Part shown: positions 1-7,989 of the stretch, piece after piece
How the letters are laid out: every line of letters starts with the position of its first letter
Position numbering within the stretch: the first letter of the stretch is position 1
Program-made: the position numbers and the translations under genes
The notes under the pieces: model-generated
Databases searched by the model: none
Seen by the model: only the letters and a program-made list of their open reading frames with translations
Told to the model about the DNA's origin: nothing
Origin: Saprospiraceae bacterium
Lineage (GTDB): Bacteria; Bacteroidota; Bacteroidia; Chitinophagales; Saprospiraceae
Direction of reading: 5' to 3'
Length of the DNA: 22,044 nucleotides
Assembly: GCA_020630455.1 (NCBI GenBank)
Contig: JAHDBK010000005.1
Span: 1 to 22,044 of the forward strand

Positions 1-53
1 CAACCTTGACCAAATTGTGGACTTTTTCCTTTTATTTTCTTAATTATTGGCAT
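1..53 (-). CDS. gamma carbonic anhydrase family protein, N-terminal fragment (cut by window edge)
   Basis: Reading the minus strand from the ATG at 53-51 gives MPIIKKIKGKSPQFGQG and then runs off the window. The pattern of a short hydrophobic start, K-G-x-x-P-Q-F-G and a following TG-initial codon matches the N-terminus of gamma-class carbonic anhydrase / YrdA-type left-handed beta-helix proteins of Bacteroidota, which continue with a C-F-(L/I)-A-E-N segment. Only 17 residues are visible, so neither the metal-binding histidines nor the hexapeptide repeats can be checked. It is divergent from the small membrane gene at 208. Family assignment is from remembered N-terminal similarity; activity is inferred. 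Confidence 0.55.
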   Translation of the reverse strand, partial: MPIIKKIKGKSPQFGQG

Positions 54-207
54 GAATACTTGATTTAGTCTTAAAAATAAGATAAAGTTAGAAAATACTT
101 ATAATTTTATACAACTATATAATTTAATTTAGCATCATAATAAATACCTAGATATTAGATGAATAATTTTAGACACTTACAATTAATAACTATTAAAAAA
201 TAATGAA
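54..207. other. divergent intergenic region
   Basis: This very AT-rich spacer lies between the divergent carbonic-anhydrase-like gene (-) and the small membrane gene (+), so it should hold promoters for both. I see no clear TAnnTTTG box on either strand and no strong hairpin. Confidence 0.5.
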
Positions 208-510
208 ATGAATATTAGAGGCAATTTATTTAGGACACCTAAGCACAAAAAATTTCAATATACTCCTAGATATTATGATGAACAAAAAGAAGAGTTGAAA
301 GAAAGGGTTAGAAGAGCCGAGAAAAGAGCAGAAGATACAGAGGATGCTCGTAAAGAACGCATCAAAACAGGAATGAGAAGAAGTGTCAATACTTCTGGAA
401 TGGATTTGGGGAAGGTGAGGAGAAAAGCCGTTTTTAAAGCGAATATGATGGTTTTGATTTTTGCCTTATTAATCACACTTGGGCTTGCTTTAATTTTTCT
501 TTATATATAA
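208..510 (+). CDS. small single-pass membrane protein upstream of mutL
   Basis: A 100-residue protein. Residues 1-20 are basic (RGNLFRTPKHKKF). Residues about 22-55 are dense in K, R and E with heptad-like spacing (KEELKERVRRAEKRAED) and probably form a charged helix or coiled coil. Residues about 79-99 are a hydrophobic helix ending in FLYI. This predicts a C-terminally anchored protein with a cytoplasmic charged domain. Short proteins of this kind precede mutL in other Bacteroidota and are sometimes labelled riboflavin synthase beta subunit; nothing here supports that enzyme. The ATG at 208 was chosen because the ATG at 203 is in another frame. The gap to mutL is 87 bp with its own promoter candidate. 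Function unknown. Confidence 0.7.
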   Translation: MNIRGNLFRTPKHKKFQYTPRYYDEQKEELKERVRRAEKRAEDTEDARKERIKTGMRRSVNTSGMDLGKVRRKAVFKANMMVLIFALLITLGLALIFLYI

Positions 511-585
511 AGAAAATTCTTTATCATTTTGTTTTTTTGTTCAAAAATATTAATATTAAAATATAAATAAATAAACTAATGTTTG

Positions 586-593
586 TACCTTTG
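586..593 (+). promoter_or_regulatory. Bacteroidota -7 box of mutL
   Basis: TACCTTTG fits the Bacteroidota sigma factor -7 consensus TAnnTTTG. No convincing TTG -33 element is seen 19-21 bases upstream. With the usual distance from box to start site, transcription would begin at or within a few bases of the mutL ATG at 598. Confidence 0.5.
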
Positions 594-597
594 CTAT

Positions 598-2445
598 ATG
601 GCGGACGTAATAAAATTATTGCCAGATGCTATTGCTAATCAAATTGCTGCGGGGGAGGTAATTCAACGCCCTGCTTCCGTTGTTAAAGAATTGTTGGAAA
701 ATGCAATAGATGCAGGCAGTACAGAAATAAAATTAGTCATAAAAGATGCTGGAAAAACCCTCATTCAAGTCATTGATAATGGCTGTGGTATGTCTGAGAC
801 TGATGCTCGAATGTCATTTGAAAGGCACGCCACTTCTAAGATTCAAGCTGCCAAAGATTTATTTTGTATTAGAACGATGGGGTTTAGAGGAGAAGCACTT
901 GCTTCGATTGCTGCTATTGCACAAATCGAACTAAGAACGAGAAGGACTGATGATGAAGTTGGGACGCTTATTCAAATCGAAGGCTCTGAAATAAAAAGAC
1001 AAGAAGCTTGTCAATGTGCTGCGGGGACAACATTTTCTGTTAAAAATTTATTTTTTAATGTTCCTGCTAGGAGAAACTTTTTGAAATCCAATACGGTTGA
1101 AATGCGTCATATCATTGATGAATTTCAAAGGGTTGCTCTTGCACATCATGACGTTTTCTTTTCATTACATCACAATGGTTCTGAAATGTATCATTTAGCT
1201 GCTGGAAATTTGAGGCAAAGAATTGTAGGTTTGTTAGGCGTGAATACCAATAAAAAATTAGTTCCAGTCGATGAAGATACGGATATCATTAAAATTTATG
1301 GATTTGTAGGAAAGGTAGAGTTTGCAAAAAAAACTAGAGGAGAGCAGTTCTTTTTTGTAAATAGTCGCTTTATTAAAAGTGGCTATCTCCATCATGCTGT
1401 TATGAGTGCCTACGAAGACTTAATGCCTAAAGAAAATTATCCTTTATACTTCTTATTTATAGAAATTGATCCAGCCAAAATAGATATTAATGTTCACCCT
1501 ACTAAACAAGAAATAAAATTTGATGACGAACGATTAATTTATAATTATTTAAAAGTAACTGTTCGCCATGCTTTAGCACAATATAATGTAATGCCAACTT
1601 TGGATTTTAATTCGGAACCAACATTTATTAAAAATAATCCAGCGGTTAATCCACAACATCAAGAGCAGAATGTGATCAAATTTTCATCCTCTATTGGCGG
1701 AAGCCCAAAAGAAGATAAAAGGCATCAGAATAATTTAAAAAACTGGCAAAAATTATATGAAGGTACAGAAGAAGAACCTTTGAATTCTGATAATGAACCG
1801 ATAGAGGAAAAAGAAACGCTTACTATAGAAAGTAAAGTGTCGGGTAGTCATGAATTAGATGATGATAAAGGAACATTTTCTAAAAAAGGCAAAGTTCCAT
1901 ATCAATTACATGATGCTTATATTGTTAGCCAAATCCGTTCTGGGTTTATGTTGATTGACCAACAAGCTGCTTCGGAAAGAATATTGTATGAAAAATATTT
2001 TAAAATATTAGAAAATCAAGAAAACAGTATTCAACAAGAACTCTTTCCTAAAACTATTGAATTAAATCCTTCGGATGCTATTGTTTTAAATGAAATTACA
2101 GATGCTTTAAAACCTCTAGGAATGGACATTAGAAGTCTAGGGCAAAATACTTTTGTAGTACATGGATTACCCGCAGGTGTGAATGATATCAAAGAAGAGG
2201 ATTTGATTGAAAGACTAATTGAACAATATCAAAAAAATATTGATTTAAAATTAGACATTCAAGAAAATATAGCAAGAACAATGGCTTATAGCACTAGTAT
2301 TAAAAAAGGGAAACGGTTGAATATTATTGAAATGCAAGAACTCATTGACCAATTATTTGCTTGTAATATTCCTTATAAAAGTCCTAGAGGAAAAGCCTGT
2401 TTTACAACCTTTGATTTAGAAGAAATTGAAAAAAGATTAAATTAG
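598..2445 (+). CDS. mutL: DNA mismatch repair protein MutL
   Basis: MutL, 615 residues, couples mismatch recognition by MutS to downstream repair. The GHKL ATPase domain spans about residues 1-330, with ANQIAAGEV at 13-21, E31 and N35 in KELLEN, DNGCG at 60-64 and GFRGEAL at 95-101. An acidic, low-complexity linker (about 340-425) leads to the C-terminal dimerisation/endonuclease domain. There the motif expected as DQHA-x2-E-x4-E reads DQQAASERILYE at 454-465, so the histidine is glutamine. The C-terminus ends with ACNIPYKSPRGKACF followed by an EI-type segment. The ATG at 598 is preferred over an in-frame TTG at 583, because MADVIKLLP aligns with the canonical MutL start and 583 lies against the -7 box. 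The gene is convergent with murA, 8 bp apart. Confidence 0.96.
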   Translation: MADVIKLLPDAIANQIAAGEVIQRPASVVKELLENAIDAGSTEIKLVIKDAGKTLIQVIDNGCGMSETDARMSFERHATSKIQAAKDLFCIRTMGFRGEALASIAAIAQIELRTRRTDDEVGTLIQIEGSEIKRQEACQCAAGTTFSVKNLFFNVPARRNFLKSNTVEMRHIIDEFQRVALAHHDVFFSLHHNGSEMYHLAAGNLRQRIVGLLGVNTNKKLVPVDEDTDIIKIYGFVGKVEFAKKTRGEQFFFVNSRFIKSGYLHHAVMSAYEDLMPKENYPLYFLFIEIDPAKIDINVHPTKQEIKFDDERLIYNYLKVTVRHALAQYNVMPTLDFNSEPTFIKNNPAVNPQHQEQNVIKFSSSIGGSPKEDKRHQNNLKNWQKLYEGTEEEPLNSDNEPIEEKETLTIESKVSGSHELDDDKGTFSKKGKVPYQLHDAYIVSQIRSGFMLIDQQAASERILYEKYFKILENQENSIQQELFPKTIELNPSDAIVLNEITDALKPLGMDIRSLGQNTFVVHGLPAGVNDIKEEDLIERLIEQYQKNIDLKLDIQENIARTMAYSTSIKKGKRLNIIEMQELIDQLFACNIPYKSPRGKACFTTFDLEEIEKRLN

Positions 2446-2453
2446 ATAATACT

Positions 2454-3764
2454 TTATTGTCTGCTGATTTGGGCACCAATTTTTCTTAACCTTTCATCTA
2501 TGTTTTGATAACCTCTATCTATTTGATGGGCATTATGAATAATGCTTTCACCTTTAGCAGATAAAGCGGCGATAAGAAGGGCAACACCAGCACGTATGTC
2601 AGGAGATGTCATCGAAATACCTCTTAATTGATGTTTTCTATTTAGACCAATAACCGTAGCTCTGTGAGGGTCACACAAAATAATTTGAGCTCCCATATCT
2701 ATTAATTTATCTACAAAAAATAAGCGACTTTCAAACATTTTTTGATGAATTAAAACGCTACCTTTTGCTTGAGTTGCCATTACTAATAAAATACTCATTA
2801 AATCAGGAGAAAAACCAGGCCAGGGAGCATCATATATTGTCATGATAGAACCATCAATAAATGATTGAACTTCGTATTCTTCTTGAGCAGGGATATAAAT
2901 GTCATCATTTTGTATTTGAATATTTAATCCAAACCTTTCAAAAACAGGTATAATATTCCCTAATTCTTTTACTTGGCAATCTTTTATAGTAATATCAGAT
3001 TGAGTTAGAGCAGCCATTCCAATGAAGCTACCAATTTCTATCATATCAGGTAGAATACGGTGTTCCGCTCCATGAAGCGTTTCTACTCCCTCAATAGTCA
3101 ATAAGTTGGAACCGATGCCTTTTATTTTAGCACCCATTCTATTGAGGAGTTTACATAATTGTTGAACATAAGGCTCACAAGCAGCATTGTAAATTTGGGT
3201 AATTCCTTCTGCCATTACAGCAGCAAGGACAACATTGGCAGTACCTGTAACAGATATTTCATCCATTAATAAATAAGTACCCTTTAGTTTTGGACTTTCT
3301 ACAGAAAATATTTTATTAGTATCATCATATAAGAAATTGGCACCCAATTTTATAAAACCATTGAAGTGTGTATCTAGTCTTCTTCTTCCAATTTTATCTC
3401 CTCCAGGTTTAGGTAATAATGCTTTTCCAAAGCGAGCCAATAAAGGTCCAACTAACATTACAGAGCCTCTAATTCTTTGAGCATCTTTTACAAAATCAGG
3501 AGAATGAAGGAAATCTAAATCTAAATCATCAGATTGAAAAGAATAAGTATCTTCAGCTAATTTATTAATCTTCACTCCTAAGCCTTTTAATAGTGAAATT
3601 AATTTTTGTACATCCAATATATTGGGAATATTAGATATAGTAATAGGTTCTGAAGTCAATAAAGTAGTACATAATACTTGTAGTGCTTCATTTTTAGCTC
3701 CTTGTGGAATAATTTCTCCACTTAAAGATTTTCCTCCTACTACTTTTATAAAATCATTAGGCAT
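2454..3764 (-). CDS. murA: UDP-N-acetylglucosamine 1-carboxyvinyltransferase MurA
   Basis: MurA, 436 residues, transfers enolpyruvate from PEP to UDP-GlcNAc in the cytoplasm, the first committed step of peptidoglycan synthesis. Visible features are K24-N25 in QGAKN (substrate-binding Lys/Asn), the active-site loop PKPGGDKIGRRRLDTH at 119-133, the catalytic Asp D321 in PGFSPD, MFESRLF at 343-349, and R391 in SPDIRAG. The loop position that is Cys115 in E. coli, the residue alkylated by fosfomycin, is D123 here. Asp at this site is known from Mycobacterium tuberculosis and Chlamydia MurA and gives intrinsic fosfomycin resistance. The gene lies 60 bp downstream of the DUF4290 gene on the same strand and is probably the last gene of a glmS-DUF4290-murA unit. 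Confidence 0.96.
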   Translation of the reverse strand: MPNDFIKVVGGKSLSGEIIPQGAKNEALQVLCTTLLTSEPITISNIPNILDVQKLISLLKGLGVKINKLAEDTYSFQSDDLDLDFLHSPDFVKDAQRIRGSVMLVGPLLARFGKALLPKPGGDKIGRRRLDTHFNGFIKLGANFLYDDTNKIFSVESPKLKGTYLLMDEISVTGTANVVLAAVMAEGITQIYNAACEPYVQQLCKLLNRMGAKIKGIGSNLLTIEGVETLHGAEHRILPDMIEIGSFIGMAALTQSDITIKDCQVKELGNIIPVFERFGLNIQIQNDDIYIPAQEEYEVQSFIDGSIMTIYDAPWPGFSPDLMSILLVMATQAKGSVLIHQKMFESRLFFVDKLIDMGAQIILCDPHRATVIGLNRKHQLRGISMTSPDIRAGVALLIAALSAKGESIIHNAHQIDRGYQNIDERLRKIGAQISRQ

Positions 3765-3824
3765 CGTTATTCAAGAGATTTAAAGTCGAAAATTTCAAAA
3801 AAAGATACTTAGATGAGATGAAGT

Positions 3825-4454
3825 TTACCTTTTCTTCTTTTTTCTTTTGTTCTTTTTGTTATTACTTCCTACAATGTTGATGTTGGTACGGCTTGCATTA
3901 GAATTTCTTCTATTACTATGAATGATATTAATTTGATAATTATCATCTAACTTTAATTTACCATTAGACATAGTTAATAAATCAGCTTTAATAATATCAT
4001 CGCTAACATTGAGCTCTTTGTGCCAATTAACATAGGCCATTTTCATATAAGAAGCGATTGTTTTGGCAAAACCAATTCTTTTTCCTTCATCTAAAGACAT
4101 CGCTTTAGCTATAAGAACTTTAACACCTTTCCCATAATGACGAAATCTTTTGACTTCTTCGGGGTACTTGATCATGTCAGGCTTAACTGCTTGGTCTTCA
4201 GGGGAAAGACCTTCTGGGTAATTGATTTCTAAATCTTTTTCAGCAATTCTAATAATGTGTTGCCATAACTTCAATTTAGAATCTTTTACATTTCTTCCTT
4301 GTGGATACATTTGCTGCATTAAGTCGACAATTTTTTCAATAAAAGCTTGTCTTTCTTCTTTATCTTTAATAGTGAAAGCATGTCTTATAATTCCTTGCAT
4401 ATTACGTCCATATTCAGGAATAATAAGCAAATCTTTCTGGGAGTTGTACTCCAT
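3825..4454 (-). CDS. DUF4290 family protein
   Basis: A 209-residue protein of the Bacteroidota DUF4290 family, recognised from its N-terminus (EYNSQKDLLIIPEYGRNMQ) and its place beside murA. It is soluble, with no signal peptide or membrane segment. Residues 1-165 look largely helical, with conserved-looking stretches IPEYGRNMQ (12-20), MYPQGRN (49-55) and FRHYGKG (104-110). The tail from about residue 180 is low-complexity, rich in N/S and then K/R (NKKNKRKKKKR), which suggests contact with nucleic acid or acidic partners. It starts 25 bp after glmS and ends 60 bp before murA, so co-transcription is likely. The molecular role is unknown; context suggests cell wall or aminosugar metabolism, which is inference only. 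Confidence 0.85.
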   Translation of the reverse strand: MEYNSQKDLLIIPEYGRNMQGIIRHAFTIKDKEERQAFIEKIVDLMQQMYPQGRNVKDSKLKLWQHIIRIAEKDLEINYPEGLSPEDQAVKPDMIKYPEEVKRFRHYGKGVKVLIAKAMSLDEGKRIGFAKTIASYMKMAYVNWHKELNVSDDIIKADLLTMSNGKLKLDDNYQINIIHSNRRNSNASRTNINIVGSNNKKNKRKKKKR

Positions 4455-4479
4455 ATTTATTAATTTTAGTTTAAAAAAT

Positions 4480-6318
4480 TTATTCTACGGTAACTGATTT
4501 GGCTAAATTTCTGGGTTGATCTACATTACATCCTCTCATAACAGCAATGTGATATGATAATAATTGTAATGGAATCACAGAAATTAGCGGAGAAAATACT
4601 TCGTCTGTTTCTGGTATTTCAATAATATAATCAGCTAATTTTTTTATTTGAGTATCACCTTCTAAAACTACAGCAATAACTTTGCCTTTTCTTGCTTTTA
4701 CTTCTTGAACATTACTTACAATTTTTTCATAAGCACTTTGGTTTGTAGCAATTACAAAAATAGGCATATTCTCATCAATTAAAGCGATGGGACCGTGTTT
4801 CATTTCAGCAGCTGGGTAACCCTCTGCATGTATATATGATATTTCTTTAAGTTTTAATGCTCCTTCTAATGCAACAGGGAAATTATATCCTCTTCCTAAA
4901 TAGAGGGCATTATTGCTATTTTTAACTTTATTAGCAATTTGTTTTACAACAGCATCAGTTTCTAATGCTTTGGCGACTTTTTGAGGAATGTTTTCAAGCT
5001 CTGCCAATAAGGTTCTATACCTCGTTTCTGAAATAGTTCCTTTTTTATTGGCTAGATGTAATGCCATTAATGCCAGAATGGTTACTTGCCCTGTAAAAGC
5101 TTTCGTAGAAGCAACACCAATTTCTGGTCCAGCATGGATGTATGAACCAGCATCAGTTATTCTGGCTATAGAAGAGCCCACGACATTGCAAATGCCATAA
5201 GTAAGTGCACCTTTTTGTTTAGCTAATTCTAATGCGGCAAGAGTATCGGCTGTTTCTCCAGATTGAGAAATAGCAATAACGACATCTTTTTCTGTAATAA
5301 TTGGATTTCTATATCTAAATTCAGAAGCATATTCAACTTCTACAGGTATTCTTGCTAAGTCTTCAAACATATATTCAGCAATTAAGCCTGAATGCCAAGA
5401 AGTCCCACAAGCAACGATTATTATTCTATTAGCATTGATTATTTTATTGTTGAATTTATCAATACCACCTAATCTAGTCCATCCTTCTTGTGCGTTAAAC
5501 CTACCTCTAGTTCCATTGCTGATTGTTTTAGGTTGCTCATAGATTTCTTTTAACATGAAGAAATCATAGCCTCCTTTCTCTATAGATTCTATTTTTAGGT
5601 TTATTTCTAAAATTGAAGGAGAAATAACTGTTTTATCTGTTTTAGATATTTGTAGCCCATCCTTTAAAGATAAAACTGCAATTTCATCATCATCTAAATA
5701 AACAACTTGATTAGTATATTCAACAATAGGAGTAGCATCAGAAGCAATAAAGTACTCCTCTTTTCCTAATCCGATTACAAGAGGGCTCGATTTTCTAGCC
5801 GCTACTAATTTTTTAGGATTTAATCTGTCAATAATAACGATGGCATATGCTCCGATTACTTTATTCAGAGCTATTCTTACTGCCTCTTCTGTGCTACAAT
5901 CTTCCTCATTTAAAATTTCTTCAATTAAATGAATTAATATTTCAGTATCTGTTTCACTTGCAAAGGAGTGTCCTCTTGTTTCAAGCCATTGTTTGATACT
6001 TTCATAGTTTTCAATAATACCATTATGTATTATTGCTAATCTCTTATTTTGAGATAAATGAGGATGGGCATTTGTGTCATTTGGGGCTCCATGTGTTGCC
6101 CATCTAGTATGTCCCATTCCAATACTTCCTGAAGTATTATTATCATCAATAAAATCTACCAAGTCTTGTACTTTACCTTTTTTCTTATAGATGTTAAGAT
6201 TACCATTGAGTAAAGCTACACCAGCACTATCGTAACCTCTATACTCTAAGCGTCTTAAACCTTTAATAATTATAGGATAAGCATCTTTTTTTCCAATATA
6301 TCCGACTATTCCACACAT
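4480..6318 (-). CDS. glmS: glutamine-fructose-6-phosphate aminotransferase GlmS
   Basis: GlmS, 612 residues, makes glucosamine-6-phosphate from fructose-6-phosphate and glutamine, the entry into UDP-GlcNAc. The N-terminal Ntn-type glutaminase domain (about 2-240) starts with the nucleophile Cys2 (MCGIVGYIG) and carries RGYDSAG (27-33), GHTRWATHG (69-77) and HNGIIENY (98-105). Two SIS sugar-phosphate isomerase domains follow, at about 290-425 and 460-600. They show ACGTSWHSG (303-311), SQSGETADT (351-359), ASTKAFTGQ (403-411) and LKEISYIHAEG (490-500). The C-terminus QPRNLAKSVTVE is the usual one, so the protein is complete. It is probably the first gene of the glmS-DUF4290-murA unit. No glmS ribozyme is evident upstream, where a miniature element lies instead. 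Confidence 0.97.
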   Translation of the reverse strand: MCGIVGYIGKKDAYPIIIKGLRRLEYRGYDSAGVALLNGNLNIYKKKGKVQDLVDFIDDNNTSGSIGMGHTRWATHGAPNDTNAHPHLSQNKRLAIIHNGIIENYESIKQWLETRGHSFASETDTEILIHLIEEILNEEDCSTEEAVRIALNKVIGAYAIVIIDRLNPKKLVAARKSSPLVIGLGKEEYFIASDATPIVEYTNQVVYLDDDEIAVLSLKDGLQISKTDKTVISPSILEINLKIESIEKGGYDFFMLKEIYEQPKTISNGTRGRFNAQEGWTRLGGIDKFNNKIINANRIIIVACGTSWHSGLIAEYMFEDLARIPVEVEYASEFRYRNPIITEKDVVIAISQSGETADTLAALELAKQKGALTYGICNVVGSSIARITDAGSYIHAGPEIGVASTKAFTGQVTILALMALHLANKKGTISETRYRTLLAELENIPQKVAKALETDAVVKQIANKVKNSNNALYLGRGYNFPVALEGALKLKEISYIHAEGYPAAEMKHGPIALIDENMPIFVIATNQSAYEKIVSNVQEVKARKGKVIAVVLEGDTQIKKLADYIIEIPETDEVFSPLISVIPLQLLSYHIAVMRGCNVDQPRNLAKSVTVE

Positions 6319-6433
6319 AATTGACTAATTTTAAAATTAAGGAAAGAAATTAATAGATGAATTATAAATATAAAAATAATAATTAAATTATCCTTAGTTT
6401 TCAATTAAAACTTAAACATACCCTTATATAATA
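6319..6433. other. upstream region of glmS
   Basis: This 115-bp AT-rich spacer separates the glmS start from the inserted miniature element. It should hold the glmS promoter, but no TAnnTTTG box is recognisable on the minus strand. Confidence 0.4.
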
Positions 6434-6593
6434 GACCTTATTACGAAAAATTGATTATAGCTAAATTGTCTTTTTAATGATATTCTTCGTTATTCCTCTC
6501 AAACATAGCTTTGGCTATGTTTTTCGAGAAATGCCTCGACTATAATTAAAAATAATAATTTATCTTTCATAAAAAACTTTTCGTCATAACGTC
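6434..6593 (-). mobile_element. miniature inverted-repeat element, family A, copy 1
   Basis: A 160-bp non-coding element almost identical (about 7 differences by eye) to the reverse complement of 15775-15934. Ends are imperfect terminal inverted repeats of about 16 bp, GACCTTATTACGAAAA on the left and TTTTCGTCATAACGTC on the right, each with one change from copy 2. The centre is a perfect hairpin, CATAGC (6504-6509) with a four-base loop and GCTATG (6514-6519). The flanks are TAATA (left) and TAATG (right), a possible target duplication with one later change. It starts 18 bp beyond the DUF4270 stop and carries no ORF, so it would need a transposase supplied elsewhere. Confidence 0.85.
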
Positions 6594-6612
6594 TAATGAA
6601 AAATGTATTAAG

Positions 6613-7974
6613 TTATATTTTAGTATACGTTAGATATAACTTAACAGGATGTTGTGAATGCCCTCCTCCGTAGAAAACACCTCGAGTGGCATATTGGTTT
6701 TTTAAATATATTTGTAAATATATACTATTATTATCAAGATTTCCATCAATAATATCTTGAAGATAATTAGATACATTCATTCTGTATTTATACAACATTT
6801 GACCATTATCTTCAACCATTGTGGGTTCGCCACCAAAATAATCACCTACGCTTCCTATTGCTACAGCATTAGTTACATCTGTAATGAAATAATAATTACC
6901 ATCATCTTCTAGGTAGTTCAAAACTAAATTATCAGGTATGTAGTAGTTGGAAATGTCGTCACCATCCAAATGAGCAAAAGTGAACTCTACCTCTGCTTTA
7001 TTTACTATAATATTGGTAAGGTCTTGGATATGAGGGAAATCAACCTTTACATTTAAACCGGACATTCCTTGAACGAAGACTAAACTGTCGCTATTAGCTT
7101 GATTATTAATAAAAGGTTCTGAAATACTACCAGAATAATCGTGGTTAAATTCATTGTATTTTACACTTAAATCACCGATTTGATAAGTGTATTCTAAATG
7201 AGTAGTATCATCAACGGTATAATATAACTTCATAAATGTATAAGCAGAAGCAAGGTTGAAGCCCACAAAATTAGAATTGATATCATCTGTATCAATTTTG
7301 ATGCCCTTAAAAATACTTTGAAAGTTATCATTATTAGAGTATACTGCTGAGTCTTGATTCATTAATTCTAGACCAAGAGCATCATCTAAATGAATTCTAA
7401 GATGTGGCGTTACAAATGTAGTATCGTTAATCTTGTATTCTGTCGTTGGTTGATGTATGATTGTTTGTGTTGCAATTGGTGTTGGGAAATGAGAAAAAGA
7501 TTCGTTGGAATAATGATTCACGGTGTTGTCAATTTCTTCACTCAAACGATAAATCATCATGTTCTGAGGTAATAAAGTATCTCCATAAGTTCTTAAAGAA
7601 TCATAAGCTATTGAAAGTACAAGAGAATCAAATACAGCAGTATCATCTGCAAGGAAACTTAGCGTAGAAAAAGAACTAGTCAGTGTTAATCCAAAATCAG
7701 CATAAATTGAAGCATGAGCAGTTCCAAAGATTGGATTGTCTACATGACCTAATAAATAGTTTTTATGTTGAATAGATATATCACTTGAAAAGGTAAATAC
7801 GGAATCTTGTGTAGTAGATAAAGTACGGACAGTAATACTATCTGTAAAATTAATATCAGAAAATTGTCCAGCAACTAATTCCGAAGCTAAATCAGTAGGC
7901 TCATTACAAGCATAGGTAAACGTTAATAAGAATGCCGCTATATATAGCACATTTAATTTCAATTTTGCCATCAT
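6613..7974 (-). CDS. DUF4270 family lipoprotein
   Basis: A 453-residue predicted lipoprotein. The signal peptide (MMAKLKLNVLYIAAFLLTF) ends at a lipobox TYAC with Cys23, followed by NEPTD. The rest is rich in T, S, D and aromatic residues with alternating hydrophobics, as in beta-rich surface or periplasmic proteins. The DSITVRTLSTTQDSVFT segment near the start and the C-terminal YLQIYLKNQY...PVKLYLTYTKI resemble Bacteroidota DUF4270 proteins, which commonly sit beside the GlgA-like gene, as here (gap 15 bp). A second ATG follows immediately; either start gives the same signal. Function unknown. The stop codon is 18 bp from a miniature element. Confidence 0.8.
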   Translation of the reverse strand: MMAKLKLNVLYIAAFLLTFTYACNEPTDLASELVAGQFSDINFTDSITVRTLSTTQDSVFTFSSDISIQHKNYLLGHVDNPIFGTAHASIYADFGLTLTSSFSTLSFLADDTAVFDSLVLSIAYDSLRTYGDTLLPQNMMIYRLSEEIDNTVNHYSNESFSHFPTPIATQTIIHQPTTEYKINDTTFVTPHLRIHLDDALGLELMNQDSAVYSNNDNFQSIFKGIKIDTDDINSNFVGFNLASAYTFMKLYYTVDDTTHLEYTYQIGDLSVKYNEFNHDYSGSISEPFINNQANSDSLVFVQGMSGLNVKVDFPHIQDLTNIIVNKAEVEFTFAHLDGDDISNYYIPDNLVLNYLEDDGNYYFITDVTNAVAIGSVGDYFGGEPTMVEDNGQMLYKYRMNVSNYLQDIIDGNLDNNSIYLQIYLKNQYATRGVFYGGGHSQHPVKLYLTYTKI

Positions 7975-7989
7975 GTGTTTTTAGTTAAA

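Noticed and set aside
583..597. Upstream TTG start extending MutL by five residues
   Set aside because: It overlaps the -7 box and lies upstream of the canonical MutL N-terminus, MADVIKLLP from 598.
6319..6433. glmS ribozyme/riboswitch upstream of glmS
   Set aside because: The spacer is short, nearly all A/T and has no ribozyme-like helices; the ribozyme is known mainly from Firmicutes.
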